Part shown: positions 53,027-61,841 of the stretch, in pieces | How the letters are laid out: every line of letters begins with the position of its first letter | Numbering within the stretch: the stretch's first letter is position 1 | Assembly: GCA_927441425.1 (NCBI GenBank) | Contig: CAKMKG010000013.1 | Coordinates: 62,001-126,000 of the forward strand | DNA: 64,000 bases | Source of the DNA: an uncultured Bacillota bacterium | GTDB taxonomy: Bacteria; Bacillota; Clostridia; Peptostreptococcales; Anaerovoracaceae | Direction of reading: 5' to 3' | Made by a program: the position numbers and the translations under genes | The notes under the pieces: model-generated | What the model saw: only the letters and a program-made list of their open reading frames with translations | The model's database searches: none | What the model was told of the DNA's origin: nothing

Positions 53027-53380
53027 ATGGGAGCATTCGGTGAAAAAGGAATAGAGCGCATCATACAGGAATCGGTACCGGGAAAACAGGTCACCCTCGC
53101 ACATGTGATCGCTTCCCCCATGAAGGACATCTATGAGTGTCTGGGTGTGGACGAAAAAGGGGCCATTGGAATCTTGACCCTGTCACCCTACGAAACTTCC
53201 ATCATTGCTGCAGATATCGCAACGAAAACGGCAGACGTTGAAATTGGATTTCTGGACCGGTTCACAGGCTCCGTGGTGATCACGGGGGACGTGGAAAGTG
53301 TTGAAACCGCATTGTCGGCAGTGAATGAAACCTTGAAAAATATGCTGGGATTTGAGACGGTCCCGGTAACGCGGACATGA
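53027..53380 (+). CDS. Circularly permuted BMC shell protein (EutS/PduU-like)
   Basis: 117 residues. The start [28 protein letters not shown] and following BMC core resemble EutS/PduU, whose permuted BMC fold places a beta barrel on one face of the hexamer. The central [23 protein letters not shown] is the BMC helix. It overlaps the EutP-like gene by 4 bases (ATGA). AAAGGA 9 bases before the ATG. Confidence 0.85.
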   Translation: MGAFGEKGIERIIQESVPGKQVTLAHVIASPMKDIYECLGVDEKGAIGILTLSPYETSIIAADIATKTADVEIGFLDRFTGSVVITGDVESVETALSAVNETLKNMLGFETVPVTRT

Positions 53381-53823
53381 GAAAGAAACGAGTGATGATC
53401 ATCGGACCTACGGGCTGCGGAAAAACCCTGCTGGCCAACGCACTGAATGATTATGATGGTCCGTTACGAAAAACACAGAACATGATTTACAAAGAAAAAA
53501 CCATAGATGTTCCCGGAGCCTATATTGAAAATGCATGGATGTATAAGCATCTGATCGCAGCAGCCCAGGACGCATCTCATGTTTTAATATTAATCGATCA
53601 ATCAAAACGCGACGACGTTTATTCCCCCGGATTTGCCAAGGTGTTTCGGTGCCCGGTAATCGGAGTGATCACGAAGTGCGGTTTGTCAGAAGAAAACGAA
53701 GAATTGGCCGTGCAGAAGCTGAAAAAGCTCGGGATTGCAGAACCTTATTTTAGAATTAGCGTTCCGAACGGAACGGGACTAGAAGACTTGAAAGAATATC
53801 TATTTAAGGAGGCGTCAAAATGA
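53377..53823 (+). CDS. eutP: EutP/PduV-like GTPase
   Basis: 148 residues of the small Ras-like EutP/PduV family found in microcompartment operons. The P-loop is [15 protein letters not shown] and the switch II is DVPGAYIEN. The usual NKxD specificity motif is altered to ITKCGLSEE, lacking the Asp, so nucleotide choice may differ. EutP has been reported to have acetate-kinase activity in the ethanolamine system; whether that applies here is unknown. Overlaps genes on both sides by 4 bases. Confidence 0.88.
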   Translation: MRKKRVMIIGPTGCGKTLLANALNDYDGPLRKTQNMIYKEKTIDVPGAYIENAWMYKHLIAAAQDASHVLILIDQSKRDDVYSPGFAKVFRCPVIGVITKCGLSEENEELAVQKLKKLGIAEPYFRISVPNGTGLEDLKEYLFKEASK

Positions 53824-54500
53824 AGTTTATTACCGAAGACGACTTACGTGATTTGTATAAGAAAGAACCCTTTACCGAATATGTGATTGAGGCGGGAACG
53901 AGATTAACGCCTGGAGCCAGACAATTTCTTGCAGACCGGCAGATCTTTCTGCCCGATGAGGATACCGTTCCTATGGGAAGAAGTCTCGGAAAACAGGAAA
54001 GCAAGTCGGGAAAGCTGGCAAAAGATAAAACTCTGTGGGGGAAAAGGCTCAGCATCAGAATGAAATCAGTGGAAACACTGTTCCTGGTGCTCGCGGAGGA
54101 ACTGTTAAGCAGAGATGTTCTTCTGGCACAGAAAATCATCAGTCTGAAAAAATGCTTTACCGATATCAGAAAGACAATGGATGGCGGAGCAGCTTGTGAT
54201 GTGCTCAACTGCGAGGAATGCACCGGGATACGGGAAGACAATTTCAGCCAGGAGCTTGGCGAATGCTTTGAAATCACAGAATTTCACATTCAGCTTGGAA
54301 AGGGCAGAGAAATCATCAGCTTACATAGACTCCGCTGTGCCCTTCAGGAAATGCAGATGGAGATCGAGGAAGCCTTTGATAATTGTGGTGATAACAAGCA
54401 GTGTAAGGAGATAACGGGCAAGACGAACCAAATCATCAACACCCTATCCCAGTTGATCTGTTATGCTGCCGGAGGAGAAACATGTCAGAGAAAAAGTTAG
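53820..54500 (+). CDS. EutT-like protein (cobalamin adenosyltransferase homologue, degenerate)
   Basis: 226 residues. The first 50 residues (FITEDDLRDLYKKEP, AGTRLTPGARQFLADRQI) match the N-terminus of EutT. The HX11CCX2C metal site of EutT is absent; a CEEC pair occurs later (DVLNCEECTG). The C-terminal half is a helical bundle. Since the pathway here uses a radical, not B12, lyase, the protein probably lacks adenosyltransferase function or has a new one. It overlaps eutJ by 19 bases and the EutP gene by 4. Confidence 0.78.
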   Translation: MKFITEDDLRDLYKKEPFTEYVIEAGTRLTPGARQFLADRQIFLPDEDTVPMGRSLGKQESKSGKLAKDKTLWGKRLSIRMKSVETLFLVLAEELLSRDVLLAQKIISLKKCFTDIRKTMDGGAACDVLNCEECTGIREDNFSQELGECFEITEFHIQLGKGREIISLHRLRCALQEMQMEIEEAFDNCGDNKQCKEITGKTNQIINTLSQLICYAAGGETCQRKS

Positions 54501-55327
54501 CCTTTGAATACTGTGATCAGTTGGTCAGAGACTTTGAAGAAGCAATAGAAAACCCCATTAGAAATAAATCTTCCGTTTACTATACGGGAGTGGATCTGGG
54601 TACCGCCTGTGTCGTACTTGCGGTACTGGATGAAAACCGCAAGCCGGTGGCAGGCGCTTACCGATATGCGGACGTGGTACGAGACGGTATGGTAGTAGAC
54701 TATCTCGGTGCGATTGAAATTGTAAGAGAGCTGAAGGCACAGCTGGAAGAAAAGCTGGGCACAGAGTTGATCTATGCCGCAGCCGCCATTCCTCCGGGAA
54801 CGGATGCGCTGGATTCCGGGGCGATTAAGAATGTTGTCTGCGCTGCAGGCTTTGAATTGACCAACGTGCTGGATGAACCCACCGCCGCCAACGAAGTGCT
54901 CAAGATGGAAAACGGAGCGGTTGTGGATATTGGCGGAGGAACCACGGGAATCTCGATCCTGAAGGACGGAAAAGTAGTATATATCGCCGATGAACCTACC
55001 GGGGGGACCCATTTTTCACTGGTGATCTCCGGAGCATATAAAAAATCCTTTGCGGAAGCGGAGCTCTACAAAAGAGATGTTGCAAACCATAAGGAGCTGA
55101 TTGCGGTAGTCAAACCGGTGGTCGAAAAAGTAGCGTCCATTATCAGTCAGCACATAAAAGACTTCGATGTTCAGGAAATTTCTTTGGTCGGCGGAACGAG
55201 CTGTCTGACAGGAATCGAAACGATCATCGAAAAGCAGACCGGAGTAAGCACCCATAAACCAAGGAATCCTATGTTTGTAACCCCTTTGGGGATCGCACTG
55301 GGTTGTACACAAGAAGGCAGATATTAG
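54482..55327 (+). CDS. eutJ: EutJ-like chaperone (actin/Hsp70 fold)
   Basis: 281 residues of the EutJ family, with an actin-like ATPase fold. Phosphate-1 motif YYTGVDLGTACVVLAVLD (about 35-52), phosphate-2 VVDIGGGTTGISIL (about 142-155), adenosine motif LVGGTSCLTGIE (about 235-246). A reactivase or chaperone role for cargo is assumed for the ethanolamine homologue; here it could help the lyase or aldehyde dehydrogenase. GGAGGAG precedes the ATG. Confidence 0.9.
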   Translation: MSEKKLAFEYCDQLVRDFEEAIENPIRNKSSVYYTGVDLGTACVVLAVLDENRKPVAGAYRYADVVRDGMVVDYLGAIEIVRELKAQLEEKLGTELIYAAAAIPPGTDALDSGAIKNVVCAAGFELTNVLDEPTAANEVLKMENGAVVDIGGGTTGISILKDGKVVYIADEPTGGTHFSLVISGAYKKSFAEAELYKRDVANHKELIAVVKPVVEKVASIISQHIKDFDVQEISLVGGTSCLTGIETIIEKQTGVSTHKPRNPMFVTPLGIALGCTQEGRY

Positions 55328-55353
55328 CAGGAGTAATCCAAGGAGGATTCAAA

Positions 55354-55659
55354 ATGGAATTTCGAATAATCAAATCCCCTTCGGCTGGAGCTGTGGATAT
55401 TCTGATGAGACGGATGGGGCCGGATGCCCGGGACGATCTGAAAAACGCCGATGCGGTGGGCCTCGTACAAGGCAGAATGATCGAAATGATTTGTGCCGCA
55501 GATATTGCAGAGAAAGCGGTTGGAGTGGCCGTGGAAGATATCAGGGGCAGCTGCCCACAGAATATGATCATGATCGCAATCTTTGGTGATACGGCATCAG
55601 TTGAGGCCGCAATTCTGGAGATCAAACGTAAGCTGGAAGAGGGGAAAATGTTATGTTAA
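55354..55659 (+). CDS. BMC-H-like shell protein 3 (divergent)
   Basis: 101 residues with a BMC fold but a distinctive N-terminal start: MEFRIIKSPSAGAVDILMRRM. The core has ADAVGLVQGRMIEMICAADIA and ends ILEIKRKLEEG. The pore region is altered (EDIRGSCPQNMIMIAIFGD). ATG at 55354 has AGGAGG 7 bases upstream; a longer reading from 55303 overlaps eutJ. It overlaps the pentamer gene by 7 bases. Confidence 0.82.
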   Translation: MEFRIIKSPSAGAVDILMRRMGPDARDDLKNADAVGLVQGRMIEMICAADIAEKAVGVAVEDIRGSCPQNMIMIAIFGDTASVEAAILEIKRKLEEGKMLC

Positions 55660-55916
55660 CCGCAAAATTAATCGATAACGTATGGGCGACTCGAAAAGCA
55701 GAAGCATTGAATGGGTTTAAGTTCATGCTGGCGGAAGTGATCGGCGGTACCGGTGAAGGACAGCGCTTGATCGTGATCGACACCATCAGTGCCGGTATTG
55801 GTGACAGAGTGATCGTATGCACAGGCTCTTCGGCCCGCCGAATGCTTGGAGACGATGATCTTCCCGTTGATGCGGTGGTTGTCGGAATCATAGACGAAGA
55901 TTGTAAGTTTGGTTAA
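55653..55916 (+). CDS. eutN: EutN/CcmL-type pentameric vertex protein (BMC-P)
   Basis: 87 residues. Starts MLTAKLIDNVWATRKAEALN, then FKFMLAEVIGG and DTISAGIGDRVIVCTGSSARRM; the closing VDAVVVGIIDE is typical of BMC-P. Pentamers cap the twelve corners of the shell. Starts inside the end of the previous gene (ATG 55653). Confidence 0.93.
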   Translation: MLTAKLIDNVWATRKAEALNGFKFMLAEVIGGTGEGQRLIVIDTISAGIGDRVIVCTGSSARRMLGDDDLPVDAVVVGIIDEDCKFG

Positions 55917-55972
55917 AAGGCGATACGCGATTTAAACTCAGCAGTGAATTTGAATCATGAATGGAGGCACAA

Positions 55973-57301
55973 ATGAATCTTCTTGAGATGGTAAAGGATG
56001 CCGGGATTATCGGCGCAGGCGGGGCAGGCTTCCCGACCCATGCCAAATTGGCAACCAAGGCAGAATATATTATTCTCAACGGAGCCGAGTGCGAGCCGCT
56101 GCTCAGAGTCGATCAGCAGCTTATGGCACAGTTCCCGGATGAGATTATAAAGGGTTTTGAAGCGGCAGGAAAACTGGTCTGCGCAGAAAGTGCACTGATC
56201 GGGATCAAGGGGAAGCATAAGAACGTGATTTCCCTGCTTCGTGAGCGGATCGAGGCACTGCAGCTGAGCGATTTTGTTCACGTAAAGGAGCTTGCCGATG
56301 TCTATCCTGCAGGAGATGAGCAGATTCTGGTTTACGAGCTCACCGGAAGAGTGGTACCCGAAGCGGGGATCCCGATCCAGGTAGGCTGTGTGGTAATCAA
56401 CTCGGAAACCGCGCTGAATATTTATCATGCTTCTCAGGGAAAGCCTGTAACGGAAAAGTATATCACGATTGCGGGAGATATTCCGAACCGTTTGACGGTG
56501 AAGGTTCCGGTTGGAACACCGGTCATGGCTGTATTGAAGCTTTCCGGTATCGATGAATTTGACAACTATTCGGTTATTGACGGAGGTCCTATGATGGGAC
56601 CGGTCATGAACCAGTTGAATGGATATATTACAAAAAAAAGCAAGGGATTTGTAATTTTAAAGAAACAGCATTCGTTGATCCGTAAAAAATCCATCAAACC
56701 TGATCAGGCGAAAAGAATCAACAGGGCAACCTGCGAACAGTGCCGTATGTGTACCGACCTTTGCCCCCGTTACCTGATCGGCCATGATATGCAGCCCCAC
56801 AAGATGATGAGGACAATCGGATACTCCTTAACAGATACAGAGGAGCAGAAAATGTCTTATCTCTGCTGCCAGTGTAATCTGTGTGAATTGTTCTCCTGCC
56901 CTGTGGGATTGTATCCTAAGGCGGCGAATATGATGATCAAGCAAAATCTAATGGAGCAAAGCATTCGGTATCAGCCTGAAAAAAAGGAATATGCAGCCAG
57001 AGTAAACCGTGAATACCGTCAACTGCCCAGTAAGCGTCTGATCGCAAGGCTTGGCCTCTATGATTTTGATAAGCCTGCGCCAATGACGGAAACGGACTTG
57101 AAACCGGAAATTGTATCTATAGCAATATGCCAGCATGTAGGCGCACCCGCAATCCCCATCGTCTCCCCAGGAGAACGCGTACTGGTTGGACAGATGATCG
57201 GTAAAATACCGGAAGGCAGTTTGGGCGCTGCGATTCATGGGAGCATCACAGGAACGGTGATGGAATGCGAAAATGGCTTTATTACGATAAGGAGGGACTG
57301 A
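55973..57301 (+). CDS. PduS-like flavo/Fe-S oxidoreductase (RnfC superfamily)
   Basis: 442 residues. The N-terminal FMN/NADH-binding RnfC-type domain has VKDAGIIGAGGAGFPTHAKL and NGAECEPLLRVDQQLM. Two Fe-S ferredoxin-like sets follow: CEQCRMCTDLCPRYLIG and CCQCNLCELFSCPVG. C-terminal RnfC/SLBB-like region is APAIPIVSPGERVLVG. PduS oxidises NADH and reduces cobalamin or the PduT cluster. In a B12-free compartment it should instead recycle NAD by passing electrons to the adjacent BMC-T. ATG at 55973 follows GGAGG; the alternative is 55961. Confidence 0.9.
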   Translation: MNLLEMVKDAGIIGAGGAGFPTHAKLATKAEYIILNGAECEPLLRVDQQLMAQFPDEIIKGFEAAGKLVCAESALIGIKGKHKNVISLLRERIEALQLSDFVHVKELADVYPAGDEQILVYELTGRVVPEAGIPIQVGCVVINSETALNIYHASQGKPVTEKYITIAGDIPNRLTVKVPVGTPVMAVLKLSGIDEFDNYSVIDGGPMMGPVMNQLNGYITKKSKGFVILKKQHSLIRKKSIKPDQAKRINRATCEQCRMCTDLCPRYLIGHDMQPHKMMRTIGYSLTDTEEQKMSYLCCQCNLCELFSCPVGLYPKAANMMIKQNLMEQSIRYQPEKKEYAARVNREYRQLPSKRLIARLGLYDFDKPAPMTETDLKPEIVSIAICQHVGAPAIPIVSPGERVLVGQMIGKIPEGSLGAAIHGSITGTVMECENGFITIRRD

Positions 57302-57302
57302 G

Positions 57303-57851
57303 ATGGCAAAAGCAATCGGAATGGTTGAATTTATAAGTATCGCCCGCGGCATGTACGCCGCAGATCAGATGGTAAAAATATCCGATGTGGAAATCGTAAC
57401 GGCCAGCTCTGTCTGCCCGGGTAAATATATCGCAATCGTACATGGCGATGTTGCGGCAGTTCAGGATTCGGTAGCAGTGGGGGAAAGGGTGGCAGCAGAA
57501 TACCTGGTGGATTCCATCGTAATCCCCAATGTGAGTCCGGCTGTATTCCCGGCGATTACCGGTGCTACGATGCCTGATAAGATCCGTGCCCTGGGCATTA
57601 TGGAATCCTTCTCACTGGCATCGATGATCATTGCCGCAGATGCGATCTTGAAGTCGGCTGATCTCCAGCCTCTTGAGCTTCGGCTTGGAAACGGGCTGGG
57701 CGGCAAAGCATATTTCACCTTTACCGGTGATGTAGCAGCGGTGGAAACCGGTGTGGAGTCCGGAAAAGCCATTGCGGAAGAGAAAGGCCTGCTTGTGAAT
57801 GCAGAGATCATCGCTGCACCGTCAGATAGACTGATCCCAAGTTTGTTCTAA
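57303..57851 (+). CDS. PduT-like tandem BMC shell protein with Fe-S cysteine
   Basis: 182 residues with two BMC domains (residues 5-90 and 97-180), forming trimers in the shell. Cys38 in SSVCPGKYIA sits at the position that holds the Fe-S cluster at the three-fold pore of PduT. It lies 1 base after the PduS-like gene, supporting an electron path across the shell. The second domain begins ALGIMESFSLASMIIAADAIL. Confidence 0.93.
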   Translation: MAKAIGMVEFISIARGMYAADQMVKISDVEIVTASSVCPGKYIAIVHGDVAAVQDSVAVGERVAAEYLVDSIVIPNVSPAVFPAITGATMPDKIRALGIMESFSLASMIIAADAILKSADLQPLELRLGNGLGGKAYFTFTGDVAAVETGVESGKAIAEEKGLLVNAEIIAAPSDRLIPSLF

Positions 57852-57928
57852 TCTATTCTAAATAATTAGAAGTTGAAATAAAATTATTGCTTTGAATGAT
57901 TGTTTCAAAATTGAAAGGAGGTGAAATC

Positions 57929-58567
57929 ATGAAAAAATTGGTTTGTGCGAAAGAAGTTGAGGCTGTACAAAAAGAGGGAAAGAAAGTTCTTTACATAGAG
58001 TGCAATTCGATTATTACCCCGTCGGCAAAGGATGCCGCAAAGGCGGCCGGAATCGAATTCTCTACGGAATGCTGCCCTTGCTGCCAAAGCTCTGCTGGAA
58101 CCGTAGCCACAGCCCCTTGTGAAGGTGAAATCGATCGAGACATGATTTACAATGTACTGAAAACGATGATGGAAAAGGGACTATTGCAAGGAGTATTTGA
58201 CACAGCAACGGATCTGCCTTATGCAGCAGAAAAAGATCCCTGCGGTCTGAAGGTGGTTCGAGGAAATTCAGTGAAATACGAAGCCCTTGATACCGGTAAT
58301 CCTACAGACAAGGTATTCTATCAGGAAATCATCAATGCAGATGACGGCTGTTCCATGAATGCAGGATTTATTACCATCGAAGGCTGCAATTTTGACTGGG
58401 AATGCGCCTGTCAAGAGCTTTACCACATCGTGGAGGGCACGCTGACAGTTGGCGTAAATGGCAAGGTTTACACCGCTCGTCCGGGTGATTCGGTATTCTT
58501 CCCAAAGGGAGCCCAAGTCGTATTTGGTTCTCCTGACAGGATGAAAGCATTCTATGCTACATACTAG
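57929..58567 (+). CDS. eutQ: EutQ-like cupin protein
   Basis: 212 residues. N-terminal region with VCAKEVEAVQKEGKKVLYIEC and a cysteine cluster (ECCPCCQSS), then a EutQ-type cupin (about 120-212; HIVEGTLTVGVNGKVYTARPGDS and FFPKGAQVVFGS). EutQ of the ethanolamine system has been reported to act as an acetate kinase. A similar role in turning acetyl-phosphate into ATP would fit here but is unproven. AAGGAGGTG 8 bases before the ATG. Confidence 0.85.
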   Translation: MKKLVCAKEVEAVQKEGKKVLYIECNSIITPSAKDAAKAAGIEFSTECCPCCQSSAGTVATAPCEGEIDRDMIYNVLKTMMEKGLLQGVFDTATDLPYAAEKDPCGLKVVRGNSVKYEALDTGNPTDKVFYQEIINADDGCSMNAGFITIEGCNFDWECACQELYHIVEGTLTVGVNGKVYTARPGDSVFFPKGAQVVFGSPDRMKAFYATY

Positions 58568-58591
58568 AATGCTGCAAAGGAGGTGTAAGAA

Positions 58592-59161
58592 ATGCAGGCA
58601 CTTGGATTAATCGAAACAAAAGGTCTCGTAGCGGCAATCGAGAGTGCAGATGCCATGCTCAAGGCGGCAGAGGTTCGTCTTCTGGAAAAAACCTTTGTCG
58701 GTGGGGGGCTTGTCACAATCACCATAACCGGTGACGTAGGAGCTGTCAAGGCTGCTACCGATGCTGGAGCGGCAGCTGCACAGCGTGTCGGTGAACTTCT
58801 CTCCGTTCACGTGATTCCCCGGCCCCATGAGGAATTGGATCAAATCCTGGGTTCCTCTCAAATGGATTCTCCGGTGGAAGCAGAAATAAGCGAACCTATT
58901 CAGGCGGAAGCAATCAAGCCTGTGAAAGCGAAAGCGGACACCCCGGCTGAACCGGAGGAGCTCCACAAGGAGACCTTCGACAAGCTGGTAAAGAAAAATG
59001 GTTTAGAGGAAGCAATGACAGCACTGGACACTCTGAAGGTGGTAAAGCTTCGAAATCTGGCCCGAGAATACAAGGGCTTCGGCATCGCAGGCAGAATGAT
59101 TTCGAAGGCAGATAAGCAAATGATCATTACCGAATTCAGAAAATACTACGAGTCAAAATAA
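58592..59161 (+). CDS. BMC-H shell protein 4 with C-terminal extension
   Basis: 189 residues. The BMC domain (1-88; [54 protein letters not shown]) is followed by a Glu/Ala/Pro-rich linker (about 92-130) and a small helical domain (about 130-189; [18 protein letters not shown]) resembling a SAP/Rho-N-like fold. The extension would sit inside or outside the shell and may tether cargo or nucleic acid. AAGGAGGTG site. Confidence 0.88.
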   Translation: MQALGLIETKGLVAAIESADAMLKAAEVRLLEKTFVGGGLVTITITGDVGAVKAATDAGAAAAQRVGELLSVHVIPRPHEELDQILGSSQMDSPVEAEISEPIQAEAIKPVKAKADTPAEPEELHKETFDKLVKKNGLEEAMTALDTLKVVKLRNLAREYKGFGIAGRMISKADKQMIITEFRKYYESK

Positions 59162-59229
59162 AAGCAATAAATAGACCAATGAAATAACTAGATTTCTTAG
59201 CTTATGAAAAAGAAAGGAGGAATTACAAC

Positions 59230-60786
59230 TTGGAGAACTATGATTATGACTTACGTTCCGTTCAGGAAGCCAGAAATCTTGCCCGTATGGGTAAGGCTGC
59301 AGCAGATCAGATTGCAGATTACACTGAAGAGAAGATCAATCATATCCTGAGCAATATGGTCAAGATTGCAAAAGAGAACGCCGTAAGTCTGGCTAAAATG
59401 GCCGTTGAAGAAACCGGATTTGGAAAAGTTGAAGACAAGACCTATAAAAACCATTTGGCCTCCGTCGTACTATATGATGCCATCAAAGATATGAAAACGA
59501 TCGGAGTGATCAAGGAAGATACGGTTGCACAAGTAATTGACATTGCAGAGCCGGTCGGTTTGATCATGGGCATCGTGCCCTCGACAAATCCAACATCCAC
59601 CGCTATTTTTAAGGCAATGATTGCAATCAAATCACGAAACGGAATTGTATTCTCACCCCATCCTTCCGCAGCAAAGTGCACAATGAATGCAGCAAGACTG
59701 ATGCATGATGCGGCAGTGGCGGCAGGTGCGCCGGCAAATATTATATCTTGTGTTTCAATGCCGACCATGGATGCCACAAATGCCTTGATGTCCAGCAAGG
59801 AAATCAGCATGATCATCGCTACCGGAGGACCGGGAATGGTAAAAGCATCCTATAGTGCGGGAAAACCTGCATTGGGAGTTGGTGCCGGAAACTGTCCTGC
59901 TTATATAGAAAAGACTGCAAACGTACCAAAAGCGGTCAGTAATATTCTGGCAAGCAAGACCTTTGATTACGGAACGATCTGTGCATCCGAGCAATCGGTT
60001 ATCGTTGAAGAAAGCAACCGCGATCAGGTAGTGGCAGAATTTAAAAAGCAGGGCGGATATTTCATGAGTCCCGAGGAAACGGTGAAGGTTTGTAATCTGC
60101 TGTTTAAGAACGGCCATGCTATGAATGCCAAATTTGTGGGCAGATCGCCGCAGGTGATTGCATCCGCAGCCGGTTTTTCCGTACCTGACAGTGTCAGAGT
60201 ACTGATCGGGGAACAGCAGGGAGTAGGACCGGATTATCCGTTGTCTTATGAAAAGCTTACATCTGTACTGGCGTTCTATACGACAAAGGATTGGTTGGAT
60301 GCCTGTGAACACTGCGTTAAGCTGCTCCAAAACGGAATCGGCCATAGCATGAGCATACATACGGAAGACAGGGACATGGTAATGAAGTTTACCAAGAAAC
60401 CCGCGGCGCGTATTCTGGTTAACACCGGAAGCACCCAGGGTGCGGTAGGCGCAAGCACCGGTCTAATCCCTTCCTTTACGCTTGGATGCGGAACATGGGG
60501 AGGAAGCTCTGTCTCTGAAAATGTTAGCCCGATGCATCTGATCAATATCAAGCGTGTTGCTTACGGGACAAGAGATTGCAGCACACTTGCGCTGGATCCG
60601 TCCTTCAACTATCCTGAATTAGGCGGAGGGACGCAATGCAGCACTCCCATCGGCACTTCGTCCGGCTGTGCAGGAAGCAGTAAGGAATGTAGCTCTTCAT
60701 TCACGTCAAACATCGTTGCCGAAGATAAGGAACAGCTTTTAAAGCTGATCAGCGAGCTGGTGGACGCGATGAAGGGAGGACAGTAA
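59230..60786 (+). CDS. CoA-acylating acetaldehyde dehydrogenase
   Basis: 518 residues of the EutE/PduP/AdhE family, converting acetaldehyde, CoA and NAD to acetyl-CoA and NADH. Catalytic Cys251 in KTFDYGTICASEQSVIV is intact, and NAD-binding motifs (GLIMGIVPSTNPTST, VGAGNCPAYIEKTANV) are clear. The N-terminus (YDYDLRSVQEARNLARMG) looks like an encapsulation peptide. The C-terminus has a Cys/Ser-rich stretch (QCSTPIGTSSGCAGSSKECS). TTG start, with AGGAGG 9 bases upstream. The stop codon overlaps the ATG of pduL. Confidence 0.93.
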   Translation: MENYDYDLRSVQEARNLARMGKAAADQIADYTEEKINHILSNMVKIAKENAVSLAKMAVEETGFGKVEDKTYKNHLASVVLYDAIKDMKTIGVIKEDTVAQVIDIAEPVGLIMGIVPSTNPTSTAIFKAMIAIKSRNGIVFSPHPSAAKCTMNAARLMHDAAVAAGAPANIISCVSMPTMDATNALMSSKEISMIIATGGPGMVKASYSAGKPALGVGAGNCPAYIEKTANVPKAVSNILASKTFDYGTICASEQSVIVEESNRDQVVAEFKKQGGYFMSPEETVKVCNLLFKNGHAMNAKFVGRSPQVIASAAGFSVPDSVRVLIGEQQGVGPDYPLSYEKLTSVLAFYTTKDWLDACEHCVKLLQNGIGHSMSIHTEDRDMVMKFTKKPAARILVNTGSTQGAVGASTGLIPSFTLGCGTWGGSSVSENVSPMHLINIKRVAYGTRDCSTLALDPSFNYPELGGGTQCSTPIGTSSGCAGSSKECSSSFTSNIVAEDKEQLLKLISELVDAMKGGQ

Positions 60787-61433
60787 TGGACAATTATGAG
60801 AATGTGCTGAAACTTTTCCTGGATGCGGTTCAAACAACCTTGCATTCTACGGAAACAGGAGATTCCTCAGAAATTCCGATTGGGATCTCAAATCGGCACC
60901 TTCATCTCTCCCAGATTGACCTGGATGAATTGTTCGGAGCAGGCTATCAGATGACTAAAATCAAAGATCTGTCACAGCCGGGACAGTACGCCTGCAAAGA
61001 AACCGTAACCATTTGCGGTCCCGGTGGCGCCATTGAAAAGGTGCGAATCCTTGGACCGGTTCGCGGTAAGACCCAGGTGGAAATTCTTGCCGGTGATTGC
61101 TTCAAGCTTGGTATGGTTTCCCCTTCAAGATTGTCGGGTGATCTGCAGGGAACACCGGGAATCACCATCGTAGGACCGAAAGGTACGGTTCGGACATCGG
61201 AAGGACTCATCGTAGCACAGCGGCATATACACATGACACCACAGGATGCGCAGAGACTTGGAGTCACCGACGGACAAATCGTTTCCATTCAAATTGACGG
61301 CCCCCGTGGCGGTACTTACAGCAACGTTGCGGTGAGGGCAACCGACACATCCGCTCTCGAATGTCATGTTGACACGGAAGAAGCAAATGCAATGAATCTG
61401 AATTCGTTATCAAAAATTAAAATAATAAAGTAA
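60786..61433 (+). CDS. pduL: PduL-type phosphotransacylase
   Basis: 215 residues. Two PTAC beta-barrel domains carry the zinc-site motifs SNRHLHLSQIDLD (about residue 36) and AQRHIHMTPQDAQ (about 140). It converts acetyl-CoA and phosphate to acetyl-phosphate, freeing CoA inside the compartment. The N-terminal helix (YENVLKLFLDAVQTTL) is the expected encapsulation peptide. ATG overlaps the preceding stop by one base (TAATG). Confidence 0.94.
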   Translation: MDNYENVLKLFLDAVQTTLHSTETGDSSEIPIGISNRHLHLSQIDLDELFGAGYQMTKIKDLSQPGQYACKETVTICGPGGAIEKVRILGPVRGKTQVEILAGDCFKLGMVSPSRLSGDLQGTPGITIVGPKGTVRTSEGLIVAQRHIHMTPQDAQRLGVTDGQIVSIQIDGPRGGTYSNVAVRATDTSALECHVDTEEANAMNLNSLSKIKIIK

Positions 61434-61452
61434 ATTTTAGGAGGAAATAAAA

Positions 61453-61749
61453 ATGAAATATGATGCATTAGGAATGATCGAAACAAAAGGTCTGGTTGGT
61501 TCAATCGAAGCTGCTGACGCAATGGTTAAGGCTGCTAACGTTTACCTTGTTGGTAAAGAACATGTAGGCGGAGGACTTGTAACTGTTATGGTTAGAGGTG
61601 ACGTAGGTGCTGTAAAGGCTGCTACTGATGCCGGTGCTGCTGCTGCTCAGCGTGTTGGCGAACTGGTTTCCGTTCACGTAATCCCAAGACCACATGCAGA
61701 AGTGGAAAGCATCCTTCCTGCAGTTAAGAACGTACCAAAAGAAAAATAA
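61453..61749 (+). CDS. BMC-H shell protein 5, probably the major shell protein
   Basis: 98 residues: [21 protein letters not shown], pore [41 protein letters not shown]. Codon choice is unusual for the window (many GCT, GTT, CGT), the pattern of very highly expressed genes, so this is likely the most abundant shell tile. AGGAGG 8 bases before the ATG. Last gene of the operon. Confidence 0.94.
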   Translation: MKYDALGMIETKGLVGSIEAADAMVKAANVYLVGKEHVGGGLVTVMVRGDVGAVKAATDAGAAAAQRVGELVSVHVIPRPHAEVESILPAVKNVPKEK

Positions 61750-61841
61750 ATCGTAGATTACGATTTACCTATGCTGCATATCGGTGCAGCAGCAACAACA
61801 GGATCTTTTAAAAAGCTTTTTAAAGTATGTTGAAATCTCTT

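Noticed and set aside
53820-54500. Calling this gene a working cobalamin adenosyltransferase
   Set aside because: Only the N-terminus matches EutT, the metal-binding motif is absent and the pathway does not need B12.
55303-55353. Upstream extension of the BMC-H at 55354
   Set aside because: The added 17 residues overlap eutJ, and the ATG at 55354 has an AGGAGG site.
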